Assembly (NCBI GenBank): GCA_964034945.1
Contig: OZ035961.1
Location: forward strand, 8,168,501 to 8,232,500
DNA: 64,000 nt
Origin: Chrysopilus asiliformis
Lineage: Eukaryota; Arthropoda; Insecta; Diptera; Rhagionidae
Reading direction: 5' to 3'
The notes under the pieces are model-generated. The model had not been told where the DNA came from. It did not search any database and worked only from the letters and a program-made list of their open reading frames with translations. Numbering within the stretch: the first letter of the stretch is position 1; every line of letters begins with the position of its first letter. A program made the translations under genes and the position numbers. This document shows positions 13,236 to 25,892 of the stretch, piece by piece.

Positions 13236-13971
13236 TTCAAAATATATTCTGGAATCCGAAGTAGCCTTAAGTTTGTTCGATTTCCCCTCGATTGAACGCA
13301 ATTTGTATTCTTGAATCCACTACATTTCACCTCTGTTCGAATTCATATCCATTAACGCTTTAAGGGTAGAATTACTCGTTGCAAATTTCTCATGTTTGGT
13401 ATTGGCCGTGATTGCCAGAAGACAAGTTTGATAAATATTTTTTTTAAATTTACGATGAACAAAGGATTTTATTTCAAATAGCAGTGCAAAAAAGATCCAT
13501 ACGGACAATGAAGAGTTCGAATTTTTGATCACAAGAATGAAGAAAAATCAGACATCGGGAAAGGTCACACAGATTTTTTTCGGGACAACACATTAATGGA
13601 ACTACACACCCTAGGCCCATCTTTTATGGATAGCAAATAAATCACAATAGCAAATATATCACATAAAAACAACTAGCTAGTCTTTGACAATCCGTTGCCG
13701 AGCTTTTTCAGATCGAGTTCCAGGAGTGGTATTCCGTAACTTGTTTCAAGCGTTTGTTTCGAGTTAGAAGAAAAAGTAGTATTCGCTGTCTCTGTTTCAA
13801 TAAATGACAGGGCAAACAGAGCTAGCGAATACTAATTTTTCTTCTAACTCGAAACAAACGCTTGAAACAAGTTACGGAATATCACTCCAGAATACAAATT
13901 GAGTTTCGAATCGAATCGACTGGATTTGGTTTTACATTTTAATTTCGGATTCGAGAATAGCCATGAATAAT
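13236..13971. mobile_element. MITE copy interrupted by another insertion
   Basis: Positions 13236-13390 and 13884-13971 match, in order and in reverse orientation, the two halves of the intact MITE at 24010-24247. Shared landmarks are GGAATCCGAAGTAGC, TTTGTATTCTTGAATCC and the ATAGCCATG end. About 490 bp of foreign DNA, including the palindromic MITE at 13721-13890, lies between the halves. Confidence 0.65.
13721..13890. mobile_element. palindromic snap-back MITE, copy 1
   Basis: This is a near-perfect hairpin: arms of about 74 bp, starting CAGGAGTGGTATTCCGTAAC, with a short loop near 13795-13816. A second copy with the same arms lies at 60530-60706. No coding capacity. Confidence 0.8.
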
Positions 13972-15552
13972 TGATGCAGTATTTGAGCTACAGACTAAAA
14001 ACTTTCCACGAACAAGTTTCTTGTAAAACCTAGATCCAAGGTGTCAAATGGGAAAAATCGCAATATAAAGGCTCCGTGGTGAGCCGATGTCCTTCGGTTT
14101 TGCATACAAATTCAGTATGTACAAATTCATACAATCAATCAGTATGTTCAAATTAGGGATTGAAAAACTTAAATTAATTCTTTTCTCAAAACTCCGCTTG
14201 GAGTTTTCATTTAGGGTGTTTCACAATTTTCCCTAGAAATTGCAGCTTTTGTTCTTTTTTAAAATTTCGATTTCAATTTTAATAATTACTGAAACAGGAT
14301 TTGAATCGGTGTGCTAGAGGAAACCCGTATTATAAACAGCTTTGTGTTTAAAAAAACAACTTAACAGCTTGGATTAAATTACAATAGAGTAGAAAATTGT
14401 AAAATTTTAAGTTGATTGAAGTCAATGGTTTCAACCGTAGGTCTAGACTTTGAATTTGACAAAGATTTTGAAAGAAATGTTCTGTTATTCAGCTGCGCTA
14501 GTTAAATAAAAAAATTTTGTTCAAATATTTATGTTTTAGGTGTTCATTAGGTGTAGTGAAAACATGGAAGTCACAACATGCTCTTCTGATTTAACATTTT
14601 CAAAATTATTGTTTTCAAATGCGGAATGATTTTGTGATCAAGTAAATGTTTTCTGTAGAGTCAAATCGGATGTTTTTTTTTAAACAAAATAAAATTGCCA
14701 AATATTATCAGTTTACAAACTGATAAACTTAAGCACAATCATATACTTAATTAATAATTTACGCAGGAAAATTTACAATTCTTGATTATACGGAAATTCT
14801 ACATGAATCAGTTTCTAAAAATCATTTTCTTCAAATAATAGCTCAATTACGTCGATAACAGATGTTATCCATTTGTAAACAATGTCTCAAACACTATTGG
14901 CATGTCTTTATTGCCACTAATTTCCTACAGACCAGGTAGAAAATTAAATAAATTCAAGTAATGCCAGCAATCTCATACCTTATCTCACTACCATTTTATT
15001 GTACTCACAACAATCAGGTAGTCGTTAATTCCCGTCATAAATCTTGTCGTCGATATCGAATTGGGCTGCGAGATTTCAAATATGCTAGCATCTAGCACTA
15101 ATCATTAAACTATACTATATGTCCAAGAATATAACAATGAGAAAAAAAGTTGAATTGAAGGAAATTCTAATGTCAATCAGTTAAATAGTTTTTCACTAGT
15201 AAGTCATGCTGGCTGTAAAGAGATGCATTATAAATGACGATGGATGATTCCCAGACAATTGTTTTTGTTTGAGGCATTGATATATGTAAGTGCTATTAGC
15301 GCCAAGATTAGTAGAAGAGCTCTCAGACTATTTGGTCGGGATTTATCGCACCATTCGATCATAGTCCGGCCAAATACTTGCATTTTAAAGCAAACATTTC
15401 CGAGGGCATTTAACTACAAATAAATCATAAATATATTATTCGGTCATCACATGACTTTCTTATTGTTAAGGTTAATTTTGTTTTGCTGTAAAATAAATAG
15501 AATTCACAAAATTATTTTATTTAAGGATTCTTCTACGATTCTTCAGATATAT
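13972..15552. other. AT-rich DNA, no gene seen
   Basis: No supported exon or named repeat was found between the MITE and the mariner remnant. Confidence 0.4.
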
Positions 15553-16212
15553 CGGGTGTTCCACTAGATTGGACCGATGATAAATGTCCAAAAAAACGGT
15601 GACATCAATTTTTGCAATCTATAGCATGAAAAGGGCGCAAAGGATCAGTAAAGACTGAAATAACATTCACAGGGCCAAAAGTTAAGATTAAAGTTAAAAT
15701 TTAACTTACAACTATATATCAGCGCCAAGAGTTAGTAGTGCAAAAATGCCATTGCTAAGCTGGCAGGTATTGCTAAAGTAGACCGCATTTGCTACATTGA
15801 AAAAACTGCCAACTCAGTCTAAATTGAACAAGAAGTTGTCAGGACGCCACATCTCTCGAAACAGCGAAGGCAATTGGCCACCAAGATTGTGCGATTTGAC
15901 GCCTTTGGACTTCTTCCTTTGAGGTTATCTCAAGAGTAAGGTATACGCCAACAACAATTCAACAGCTGAAGGATGAGATAATAAGGCATATTCGTGGGAT
16001 CGTGGAGCCATTATGCAGAAATGTAATCAAATATTTTGACCATCGAGTGGAGGTGTGCCGCCGAAGCCTTGGCGAACATTTGAGCGATATTATCTTTCCC
16101 ACATAATTGCCATGTGCCAAATAACATGATTTAATAAAGAAATCAAAAAATTTCAACAAATAACATTGTCTTATTTTCTGTTAACATCTGTCCTAGCCAT
16201 TGGAACATTCGT
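15553..16212 (+). mobile_element. Tc1/mariner remnant with broken transposase
   Basis: Both ends carry GGGTGTTCCA-like inverted repeats. The interior encodes, with frame breaks and stops, the C-terminal part of a mariner-family transposase: the C-D-L-T-P-L-D-F block with the last catalytic Asp (about 15888-15915), QQLKDEI, and a terminal CRRSLGEHLSDIIF motif with a stop at about 16103. A Trp codon of the usual block is a TGA stop here. The N-terminal half is missing, so the copy is dead. Its relative is at 26977-27477. Confidence 0.75.
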
Positions 16213-17027
16213 ATATCAATATCTAGGACCCTATCATCGAATACGATACGATTGGCACGAATCGTAAATTGAATTGGTTCATAAAACAAACGCATTTATC
16301 TTTCTTTTGATGCGTCCCATTATAACGGATCTAGAGTTAGTGGTCTGTGACTTACATATTTAGTTTTAACCAATTTACATGGTCTAAGATGATAGCTGAC
16401 CATAGAGTATAAAAACAGGGCGCCGAACAAAATTTTATTGTGTTGAATGCGAACCCAAAATTTTAAGGGTGTAAATACATGAAAAATCACATTTGTTTCC
16501 ACTATACATTCTTCTAATTTATTGCTAATTTGACTTCCAATTTTCCCACGATCACTAGACTTTTCACTTTATGATCGGTAATAAAAAAATGAAAATCCGA
16601 ATGTCGTCGCGACGTCTTCTGTTGATCACGATAGCATAGAATCTAAATTGATCTTCCATTAGTTTTCCGAAGTAGACATTGAAGATCGCAACACGGACAT
16701 CGACTCAAAACTGAGTAGAGCATCGAATTGGCTCTCATAAACACAGACCAGCCAGACACCAACAAAGGAACCTTCCTCAACCACTAGGTAGACGACGTGG
16801 CCTGGTATTTACTTCAACTGAAAACATTTCGGTTTGGATAGTCGTGAGTGATACATGCGCTCGAGAATTTAAAATTCGCTAAGTCGCGTGCGTAAAAACG
16901 TTCGATAAAAAGAATTCAAGTAAATTGAATGAAAGTTGTGCCGTTTTTCTGTTTTTGGTGTGACAGTGTGGATTTTTCGTGAAAAGAGAAAGAAATTTTA
17001 TTTAAATCAAGTTTTTTTTTAAAAAAA
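16213..17027 (+). promoter_or_regulatory. upstream region of the transporter gene
   Basis: No coding signal. The last 200 bp before the ATG at 17028 probably hold the 5' untranslated region and promoter of the SLC22-like gene. No TATA box or initiator can be called with confidence. Confidence 0.3.
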
Positions 17028-20000
17028 ATGTCACATGATGATGGACGAAATCATAATGAATCTGAGATCAAGGAACCTACTTTGAAGGAAACTATCACCG
17101 AGGAACTTGAACGATTAGGGACTGGCGGGGCTTGGGTTTGGTACGTGATTTCTTGTGATAAATTAGTGATTATTCGGAAATGCGCACCTCGAAACACCTG
17201 TTTTAAGTTAGTTTTTTAAATCAATTTTTTAATGCTCTGTCAATTTGAAAAATTGGTTTGATATTTACATAACGTATATTTCTTGGAAGCTAAGAAACTG
17301 GTTCTGAAAGCTAAGAAACTCTTTGAAAAAAGTTCTGTTTTATCTTCAAATTATTGTTTTAGTTCTAGCTATTTTTATTAACTTTTGGACACGCTGTTTT
17401 ATAAATAGAAAATGTTTAAGGTCAATGTGAGTGATTAATAGAGGTCAGAATTAGAAAACAATTTTTTTATGATTTTTTTACGAAAAAAAAAGATAATTTT
17501 TTATCTTGCAGGTGATTACCTGGTGAAAAACTTATAATGAAAATAATTGGCACAAAAATTGGAACAGAATATTTAAAAAAAAATTAAATTTTCTGGAATT
17601 ATAGTCACGAGAGATGCACAATGAGAATTTTATGTGATTTTAAGTTTAACCGTAGCCGGTATCGAATTTAAATATAGAATTTCAGTTGATATATGCATTA
17701 AACGCGTATATCGAATGGATGTGCTAAAATTAGAATTATAATCCAAAACAATACATAGCTACATTTTATTTGAGCGAATATCCAAATTTCCAAGAAAACA
17801 TTAAATTTATTTTGTTATTTAGCACTCCAGAAAAGTCCGAAATGACCCTTATAAAGCTTAAAAAAAATGAGTTCGAGAATTTTAAAAACTATTCATTATT
17901 TTTTTTAATGAATGATCTTTTTATTTCTCTTGTTTGGACAATTTTCCCAAAAATATATTTGTCATTACAAAAACAATAAACGGTAACTACACTAAAAGCA
18001 ACATCATTAAAAGTTTTTATTTCGGGTTTACAACATTTAATTAGAGGAAGCAAATATTTTTACAGTATCACCAAATTTGCGTTAATACCTATACCAAATA
18101 TCAACAAAAAGTCCAATATTGTTTTTTACAAAAGTTAAAAAAAACTTGTGAATGTGGCAAAGGTTAAATCTTTTTTTCATGAAATCGCAGCATGATTTAA
18201 TATCGGCATGAGTGATTTTATAATTCATGCAAAGATTTGACAAAAATAATAACACCTTTAACAGATATGCAAAAAAGCAGCGCTCTAAATGTCATGTGCT
18301 AAAAACTACTAGGAATTAGCATAAATAGGTTGCTTTGCTAAATTAATTTTCTGACTTGAATATGTAAAACCAGTAAAGTTGGTATATTTTTTGGTAAAGT
18401 GAAAATTCAGTACAATGTCACCATCATAAAAAAATCGTAATTTTTTTTATTGAACATGAAGTGAGTTGCAATTTTATTGTGATCTCCTACACTATTTCGC
18501 ATTACCGACTCGGTCCTATTGTAAAATAATCAACTTTGTTAGTCATTTCATGAGTAGAAACTGATAAAATTATTTCGATGTGATAAGTTCATGTAACATA
18601 ATTAAAAATCAGTGGTCAATTGAGCATACTAATGATAGTCTCGGGTTGTTTATATAATCGTTATTGTCCAGTTGCACTATAGATTTTCTATGGTGGCGAT
18701 GACACAAATTCATCGTAGTGTAATAATTTATCCAAGTTTAGTAGGGGAGGGTGGGGTATTCTGGACCGCTTTTTCATTTTGGCTAAAAAATCGTAAAAAA
18801 ATAACTTTTTCTGAAAATTTCAAAGCTTGAATTTGTAGTACGATAAATAACCTCTCTTTGGGTCACAGCAGTTCGGTCAAATTGTATTAAATTATACAAG
18901 TTTTATCAGTTGGCGCAAAAATGGCGTTTTTGCGATTTTGAAAAATCTCGGGGTATTGTGGACCACTTTGTAAATCGATTAAAAATGGAAAAATGTGATA
19001 GACAAACTTTTTTTTTTGATTCATATATTTATTATATAACAGACAAAGTGAAATGAAGTGAAAAATTGCAATGAAAATCAGTCCGAAACGCAATGTTCGC
19101 AAGTCCAGTAACTTGCAGTCATTCCGGAGCATCCCAAGTGAACAGCTCGATCGCACACGTTGCAATGGATGGTATTTCGGCGGTTCATTTTTTTTGGCAT
19201 ATTTTTCTTACAAATTATGCAGAAATCGATGTATTCTTCCACCTCACAATAGGTTGAAGATGGTTGTTTCTTCTGTGATGTCTTCGATTTGACACGATCT
19301 TTTTGCTTTTTCGATTATGGTTTATCACCTTTTCTCTCCAATCTCTTTCGCTTCATATCAGCCTTCTCACGAAGGTCATTTACATCCTCTGGCGATGTCA
19401 AAACGGCCGATTTAGAAACTAGCTTGTATACCCGTCGTTGCCGGGTTAAGCTTTTTGTCTAAATTTTAAAATACGAAGAAAACCGGAAAGAACTTAAAAA
19501 CTTTTTAATGGGTCTATGTTGGGGCTGGACCGACGCCGAACATCTATGGCAAATTTCAGGCCAATCGGTTCAGTAGTTTCCCCGCGAAAGAGTAACATAG
19601 AGGGAAAACTAAGTTTCGAAATCACTTTACCCCCTCCCCTTACTCCCCCCACCCCTCGCGCTACTTTTTCGTATGCCTATGTTGGAACCAGAACTACCAC
19701 AGATACTCATGCCAAATTTCAAGTCAATCGGTTCAGCAGTTTTTGCGTGAAAGAGGAACAGACAGACAGACAGACAGACACCAACTCATTTGTATATATG
19801 TATTAGTATGATTGCCGAAAATCTAATGCTGTGTTTTTGCATGAAAAAACACTTATATGCATCAAATACACGAAGTTTGCTTGTCAAATGTCAAGAATTG
19901 AGTGGTCCATAATTCCCCGACAAAAGTGGTCCACAATTCCCCGAACGCTCTTTTTTACAATATGGCAGCTATTAGTAACACAATGCAAACTTCATGCAAA

Positions 20001-23000
20001 ATTTTTTGTCAGTGTCGAATGCTTAAGGCTCCGTGAATATTATCAATATATTTACTTGAGTTGATTCTCGAAAAATGTGGTTAAATTTAAGCGAAACACA
20101 AAGTGAAAAAAAAAAATTCGAAGTATCACTTTTCTATTTGCTATCGAAGCGAGGTGATAGTGCGTATACACAAGTCGAGTACTGTTAGGAAAATTAGCTT
20201 AACATGAGGCAAACTGATTACAGTTATTTGCAGCTACCAACCACTACTAGGGGAAACAAAATGACGCTGGTCCGCAATTCCCCGTGGTCCAGAATACCCC
20301 AGTTTCCCCTACAGTTTTGTACTTAACTACTAGTATGTGTTGCTTTTGATAATTTGTAGATTTTCCAATTCCATTGGATGTCGCTGTTTTGTAAGTAAAG
20401 TTCATGAGCAATTTCAATTACCTTGATATCCAATTTAGTTCATTGTTTTACCTAGGAATCTGGAATTGTGAAGCCGGAGCTGTTAGTTTTTGCCCGGTGT
20501 CGTTAAAAAACCAAGCCACAACTGCGACTCCGACAAGAAAATTTTGAACAATAAAAATTTTAAAACTTCTTGAGCAAACACGGCGGAAAATTTGGGTTGA
20601 TTTTTTCAACGTCATTCAACTATTTTGTTTAAAAATTTCCAACCAACGTGTTTTAAAAAAACGAAATTTTCGATCTTTTTAGAAGGTTGAAGTTTTCAAC
20701 TTTTTAAACCTCAAAAGCTAAATTTTATACTAAACAGTTTCTTAAAATGAGATTTCATAAACAAATAGTTTAGTGTTCAAACTAAAAAGTTTAAAAATTT
20801 GAATCATAGTTAACAAAAAATTGCTAAAATACTCTGAAATTGTTCGAAATGTTGATCGCCACGGCGATTCCAAAAGAGTCCGACGAAGCCGAACTTCAGC
20901 TTACAAAAGTTTTTTTTCTCAATTTTACCTCTTAATAAATAGAATACACTTGAAGTTAAAGTTAACTTTAAAAATTTGTGGGCCCGGAGTCAGAGTAGGG
21001 GGTTTTTCAAAACGACTCTACACCCCTGGTTTTACCATGTGAAAAAAATCGTCACATAAAATTTAATTATATAAAATGCAAACAAAACAGATATTTTTTT
21101 TAATTTTCTGCAACGAAAATATTTTTTCAGTGAATTGACCCGAAACTGATTAGTTGTACTGCATTTTCTCTCAAATAGTTCAATAAAACGCTATATTTGA
21201 TAACAGTAATAAAATTGATAAAACTACAAACCAATTAACATGCCTATATATTAAAGCTAATCTCTATTATAAAACCATGCCATTTATGATATGAATAACT
21301 AAACAAGACTTCTATTGCATTACATTATCTCTATATCTATTTACTGGTATATTAAAGGCAACGTCTGTCTGTCTATCCAGATTTGGCCCAAAAAACACTG
21401 GACCGATTTTGATGCGGTTTTTCCTGTATGTTGCTTAGACCTCTGGTCAGATTATTTAGTATTATTTTGCTACAGTCTCCCGTTTTTCCCCCACAGTCAT
21501 TTATCCCCACCACGCCTGTTTTTAAGTTATTTAACAGAATAACGCGTAAACCACTAGACCGAATTAGCTGAAAATTTACACCGGGGTACTATATACTCCG
21601 AAATTATTGATTAGCTTTGCGGTTCACAAATCTTTTCCCCTCTGACCCCCTCTTCTGCTATCTCTTAAACTACTGAATAGATTTTGATGCGGTTTTCTTC
21701 ATTTTTGAATGGTCATCACGGAGAAGTTAGATCCGAAGAACCGCGGGGATGAACCACAAAGCGGTTCGGGCGGATCCCCTAGTCTGGAATAAAATACATA
21801 TTTACAGATTTCAGTTAAAAAAGTTTTCTCAATTTATATTTTATATTTTTAGGACTCTATTTTTCCTGTGCGTCACACCAAATATACTAAATGGATTTCA
21901 TGTATCATCCTACGTTTTCCTTGGTCATTTGCCGACTGATGTTTGGTGCGGAATCTCAGAATTTGATGGAAAGGAAAACTGGACAATCGATGAAATTAGA
22001 AATATTTCATCGGACGGATTGAATTCTCATGGATGTACGATATGGAATTGGAATTACACTGAATTGAGTGCAATGAGTTTTGATGAAGCACGGACTTACA
22101 TTCAATCTGCTGAGAAACCGGATGAAGTTTCATGTATGAAAGGACAAGGAAGTTCCTTGCAGTATGATGAACCAGACACATCAATTGTGCCAGAGGTATA
22201 ATTCAATTGCCGTTTACTTATTATTAAAATATCGTTTTTTGTAGTTTTTTTCTTTAAAATTTATATATTTAATTCAAGTGGGATCTGGTTTGCGAAAATA
22301 CTGTGTGGAGGACATCCGCACAAGTAATGGTATCTGTTGGAAAGTTTGTCGGTGCATCGACTTTTGGTATTTTATCTGATAAGTATAGACGACCTATCAC
22401 TTGATTTATAACAAATCATTTTTAGCTCTTTTCAATTTTTAGATATGGACGACGTTTCAGTTTTATAATAGCAGCTGGTCTTTACATTATAAGCAGTTTG
22501 ATAACAACAGCTTCACCTTGGTACATTTTATTTTTACTTGGGCGAATGGGACTTGGATCATCCGCTTCAGGGTTATTCTATCCAGCATTTGCCCTCTGTA
22601 AATTTAACCGAATTAAATATTTAAAAGCTACTAATTAACAAATATCTTGCCTGATTTTTTAGTAACCGAAAATATCGGTGTTAAACATCGTTCATGGATG
22701 AGCATTGCATTCAGCGCCTCATATCCTGTTGGAATGCTGTTTTTGGCTCTTGCTGCATATTTAGTTCATCCCTGGCGATATTTACAGTTGACATTAACAG
22801 TACCAGGATTCATCTTAGTTATCATTTGCTAGTAAAGTTTTAATTTTGCTAAAAAAAATGTTTAAAAAACCACTGAAAATTTGTAGCTTTATGATTGAAT
22901 CTCCAAGATGGCTGCTAATGAAAAACAGAGAAGCTGAAGCATACAAAATTGTTTTTAAGAAGAAAACTGATATTGAATTAACTCATCAATTTGTTGAAAC

Positions 23001-24748
23001 CAATGAAAAGGTATTGAACTATAGAAAAATATATATTTTTTTATTCTGTAATAAGTTGAACCATGCTACAAAATATAAAGGCGCTGTTACGTCACGAATT
23101 TCACGGTGTGTGACAGTGGTATTAAACTCATACAAAAAATTACAAAAATACCGTGACGTGAGAAAAGAGGGTTTATAAAAGACCAAAATTAAAGTCACAT
23201 ATTTTATGGAGCTCCTAAATCAATTTAATCAAATATTTAAAATGCATTATTTTCAGGACGAAGAACAACAAAAGATGTCATTTTGTACTAAATTTAAGAG
23301 TTCGCTGAAAGAGTTGGGAGCACTCTATGGATCTGCTAAAATTAGACGAATGGCGCTTACCTGTTATTTTATGTGGTGTGTTACCTCACTGTGTTATTAC
23401 GTTACAGGTAAAAATATTAATAACGATTTTTTCAATTTGTTTAAAAAATTTTTTTTTACATACAGCTTTAAATGCTGACAATCTCGCAGCAAATCGCTAT
23501 CTTTATGTAGCAATAACTGGATGCGTCGATATTCCAAGTTATATTTTACCAATGATTCTGTTAAAATTCATGGGTCGACGAACAGCCGCCTGTGCTCTTT
23601 TTATGCTAGCTGGTGTATCGCTTTTGGTTGTTTTAGCTGTGCCACAAGGTGAGTTTGCATCGTATTTGCATTAAGGTTGATGTCGTAAATAAAATGTATA
23701 GTTCTTATTATAGAGTTAAAATGCATAAAAAATAACATTTCCAAAATTATCACACAAGTATGAATATCGCGTTCAGTTACGGTGGAACCCTAATAAATCG
23801 AAGTTGGCGGATACAGACGAAACTTCGGGTCATCGAGGTTAATAGCGATTGAATTCGAGTTATCGAGGACGAGTCATGTTTTAAAAATGATTTTTCAATT
23901 TTTTCATAAAATTTTTGTGAGGTATTTTTCCCGAAGAAAAATTTTGAACGTCTTTTTCATCCCGAATATGTATATTTCTTCTGATTTTCTTAAATGCTGA
24001 TAAATATTATTCATGGCTATTCTGTAATCCGAAGTTAAAACGTAAAACCAAACTCAGTTGATTCGATTCGCCACTCAATTGGTATTCTGGTGTTCTGAAA
24101 TTTGCAACCAGTTTCTACCCTCAAAATGTTACTAGATCATACAGAATCGAACAGAAGTGAAACGAAGCGGATTCAAGAATACAAATTGCCTGAATCGAGG
24201 AGAAATCGAATAAACTTAATGCTACTTCGGATTCCGGAATAGGCATGCTTCTGCTTTTTAAACTTTTTCAAACTGGAAAATCTTTACTTCCAATTTTGTC
24301 AATTTTTATAGCAATTAAAACACACTTATGTAAAGTTTTTCTTTCTAGATAATACAAAATGGTTAGTATTCTTTGCTATGTTTGGACGTTTTGGAGTGAG
24401 TGCAGTATATTCGATAATAACATTGCACACCGCTGAATTATTTCCAACGGAAATTAGAAATTCAGCCCTTGGAACATGTTCGACAATGGCTCACGTTGGA
24501 TCAATAGCAGCTCCATATATTGTTGATATATTGGTAAATTTTAAACATTTCAATTCGAATTTTTAATAAAAAATTATTTAATTGATCCTCATTAGGGTGT
24601 CCTTGGGTGGTATATTCCGACGACAATTTGTGGATGCACTGTTATTGCCGCTGGCCTACTGATATTAACATTACCAGAGACGAGTAAACGAGAATTAAGT
24701 GATCATGTGAAAGAAGAAGTGGGAAATAGAAATAATAGTACAAAATGA
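17028..24748 (+). CDS. SLC22-type organic cation transporter
   Basis: Ten exons give 1,680 nt, 559 aa, normal for the family: 17028-17140, 21853-22195, 22279-22382, 22443-22597, 22663-22831, 22887-23010, 23257-23407, 23466-23648, 24349-24533, 24596-24748. All junctions have GT/AG and matching phases. The product is a 12-helix major facilitator permease of the plasma membrane that moves organic cations or related metabolites. Visible marks are a first hydrophobic segment leading into SSYVFLG, a Cys-containing glycosylatable first extracellular loop, W-D-L-V-C-E, the loop motif SDKYGRR, the cytoplasmic ESPRWLL motif, and ELFPTEIRNSALG followed by helix 11. The C-terminal tail is short and charged. 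Intron 1 is 4.7 kb and carries transposons; intron 8 holds a MITE. The exact substrate cannot be read from sequence. AATAAA lies at 24766. Confidence 0.92.
18744..20309 (-). mobile_element. pogo/Tigger-like transposon remnant
   Basis: The ends GGGGAGGGTGGGGTATTCTG and (reverse) GGGGAAACTGGGGTATTCTG are flanked by TA on both sides (18742-18743, 20310-20311). GGGGTATTxTGGACC-like motifs recur internally. On the - strand around 19100-19420 is a degraded C-terminal transposase segment: S-A-V-L-T-S-P-E-D-V, a basic KQKDR stretch and a Cys-rich end (FCIICKKN). One in-frame stop is visible. The frame continues across the Helitron insertion site. It lies in transporter intron 1, antisense to the gene. 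Confidence 0.7.
19419..19811 (-). mobile_element. non-autonomous Helitron inside the pogo-like element
   Basis: Read on the - strand it begins TCATACTAATAC after an A and ends with a small hairpin (CCCG...CGGG), then TATACAAGCTAG followed by T. This fits Helitron rules: 5' TC, 3' hairpin plus CTRR, insertion between A and T. The interior has a (CAGA)n tract and two copies of a C-A-A-T-C-G-G-T-T-C-A-G block. Length 393 bp, no Rep/helicase. Confidence 0.75.
21329..21782 (+). mobile_element. non-autonomous Helitron next to exon 2
   Basis: The 3' end has the perfect stem GAACCGC (21738-21744) and GCGGTTC (21761-21767), then a short spacer and CTAG (21779-21782) before T. The probable 5' end is TCTCTATATC at 21329. 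A TCTGTCTGTC tract lies close behind it. It ends 70 bp upstream of transporter exon 2. The 5' boundary is less certain than the 3' end. Confidence 0.65.
24010..24247. mobile_element. intact MITE in transporter intron 8
   Basis: The ends CATGGCTATTCTGTAATCCG and (reverse) CATGCCTATTCCGGAATCCG form imperfect terminal inverted repeats around about 190 bp of non-coding DNA. The same family is found interrupted at 13236-13971. Upstream, at about 23778-23880, sits a piece resembling a pogo-type end (CGGTGGAACCCTAATAAATC). Confidence 0.65.
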
Positions 24749-24765
24749 AAAAAAAAAATCTAGTT

Positions 24766-24781
24766 AATAAATTATTTTATT
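24766..24781. terminator. back-to-back poly(A) signals of convergent genes
   Basis: AATAAA at 24766-24771 (+) serves the transporter. AATAAA on the - strand at 24781-24776 serves the protease. They are four bases apart, and the stop codons are separated by only 45 bp, so the mature 3' ends must overlap if both signals are used. Confidence 0.65.
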
Positions 24782-24793
24782 GTTTACCGTTTT

Positions 24794-25892
24794 CTAATGA
24801 TTAATCGTTTCATTTATCCACTCCAAATATGGACTTACTGATGTATAAACACTTGGCACACCATGTGACCCACAAGTGACCCCATGCGAAGTTATTCCAT
24901 AAATTAATTCATTGGAGCCATCTCCACATACTAGGGGACCTCCAGAATCACCCTTTTTGTTGAAACAAATAAAAACTTTAGTTTAATGGGGTTATTTTTA
25001 CGAACTAGTTTTACTTGACAAGTATCGGTTCCTTTACCAAGTGCGCAGAATTTGTGAAATCCTGGCTGTGGTCCCATTACTTTACCCATGACACTGACAC
25101 AGTCCTTGTCCGAGATTGGTTCTATATTTGCCGATCTGAGATCGTCCTGTGGTTTACCGCCGTGTTCTATTGCACCATAGCCAATCACTTTACAATTGTC
25201 TAAAGTTTATTTTTCACATAAAATAATGTTTTAGTCGAATTAGTAAAAAAAACCAACTTGTATTATTACTGGGTACACTAGATGCAATTGATATGACAGA
25301 ACTCTGTATGTTGGCACTCTCGTTTAATTTGAGCAAAGCGATATCATGACGCATGGAAAATCTATAATTCAATATTTTTAATTAGACTTTTTAGAATAGG
25401 AAATAATTTTACTGATCATAGTCTCCTATCACAATTTCCTCAATTGAAATTCTTTCTGTGGACGAATTTTCTGATCGAAGATCTTTTTCACCAATTATAA
25501 CAGTTAAATTTTCCTTCTCTCTATAAAAAAATCATAGAACAAGTTTTTTTTTGTAAATAAACGTTGTGAATATACTTTGTGTGAACACAGTGGGCAGCGG
25601 TCAGAATCCATTGTTTATTAATTAATGCACCTCCGCAAAAATGTTCGTATTCCTGACCATTTTCAGTGTCTTTCTTTTCCTGGAGTGACACGATGTACGT
25701 GTAACTTTCTGCAAATCAAAACCAATATGTTCAAATGTTGGATTAAATGGTGGGGGAATGTTTGAGATTTAACAGAAACTTACCAGGGTTTGAGACTAAA
25801 TCACCACCAACAATTGGGGCTGCATTAATAGCATGCCAAATAAAAAACGACAAAAAGAGAAATATGGACGACCGAAATCGTGTCAGACCCAT
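24794..25892 (-). CDS. trypsin-like secreted serine protease (S1 family)
   Basis: Six exons in gene order are 25892-25784, 25708-25576, 25520-25413, 25361-25258, 25199-25015 and 24952-24794; 798 nt, 265 aa, typical for a bare S1 domain. Residues 1 to about 24 are a signal peptide (hydrophobic [14 protein letters not shown]). Mature protease begins IVGGD at residue 27. The catalytic triad is present: His in LTAAHC, Asp in MRHDIALL, Ser in GDSGGP. An Asp six residues before the active Ser (TDTCQGDSGG) predicts cleavage after Lys/Arg. No clip or other extra domain is visible. The propeptide is only Ala-Pro, without the usual Arg/Lys activation site. A digestive or extracellular role is likely, not proven. 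Confidence 0.92.

Noticed and set aside
17770..17979. 69-codon frame in transporter intron 1
   Set aside because: Phe/Leu/Lys-rich low-complexity translation of AT-rich DNA.
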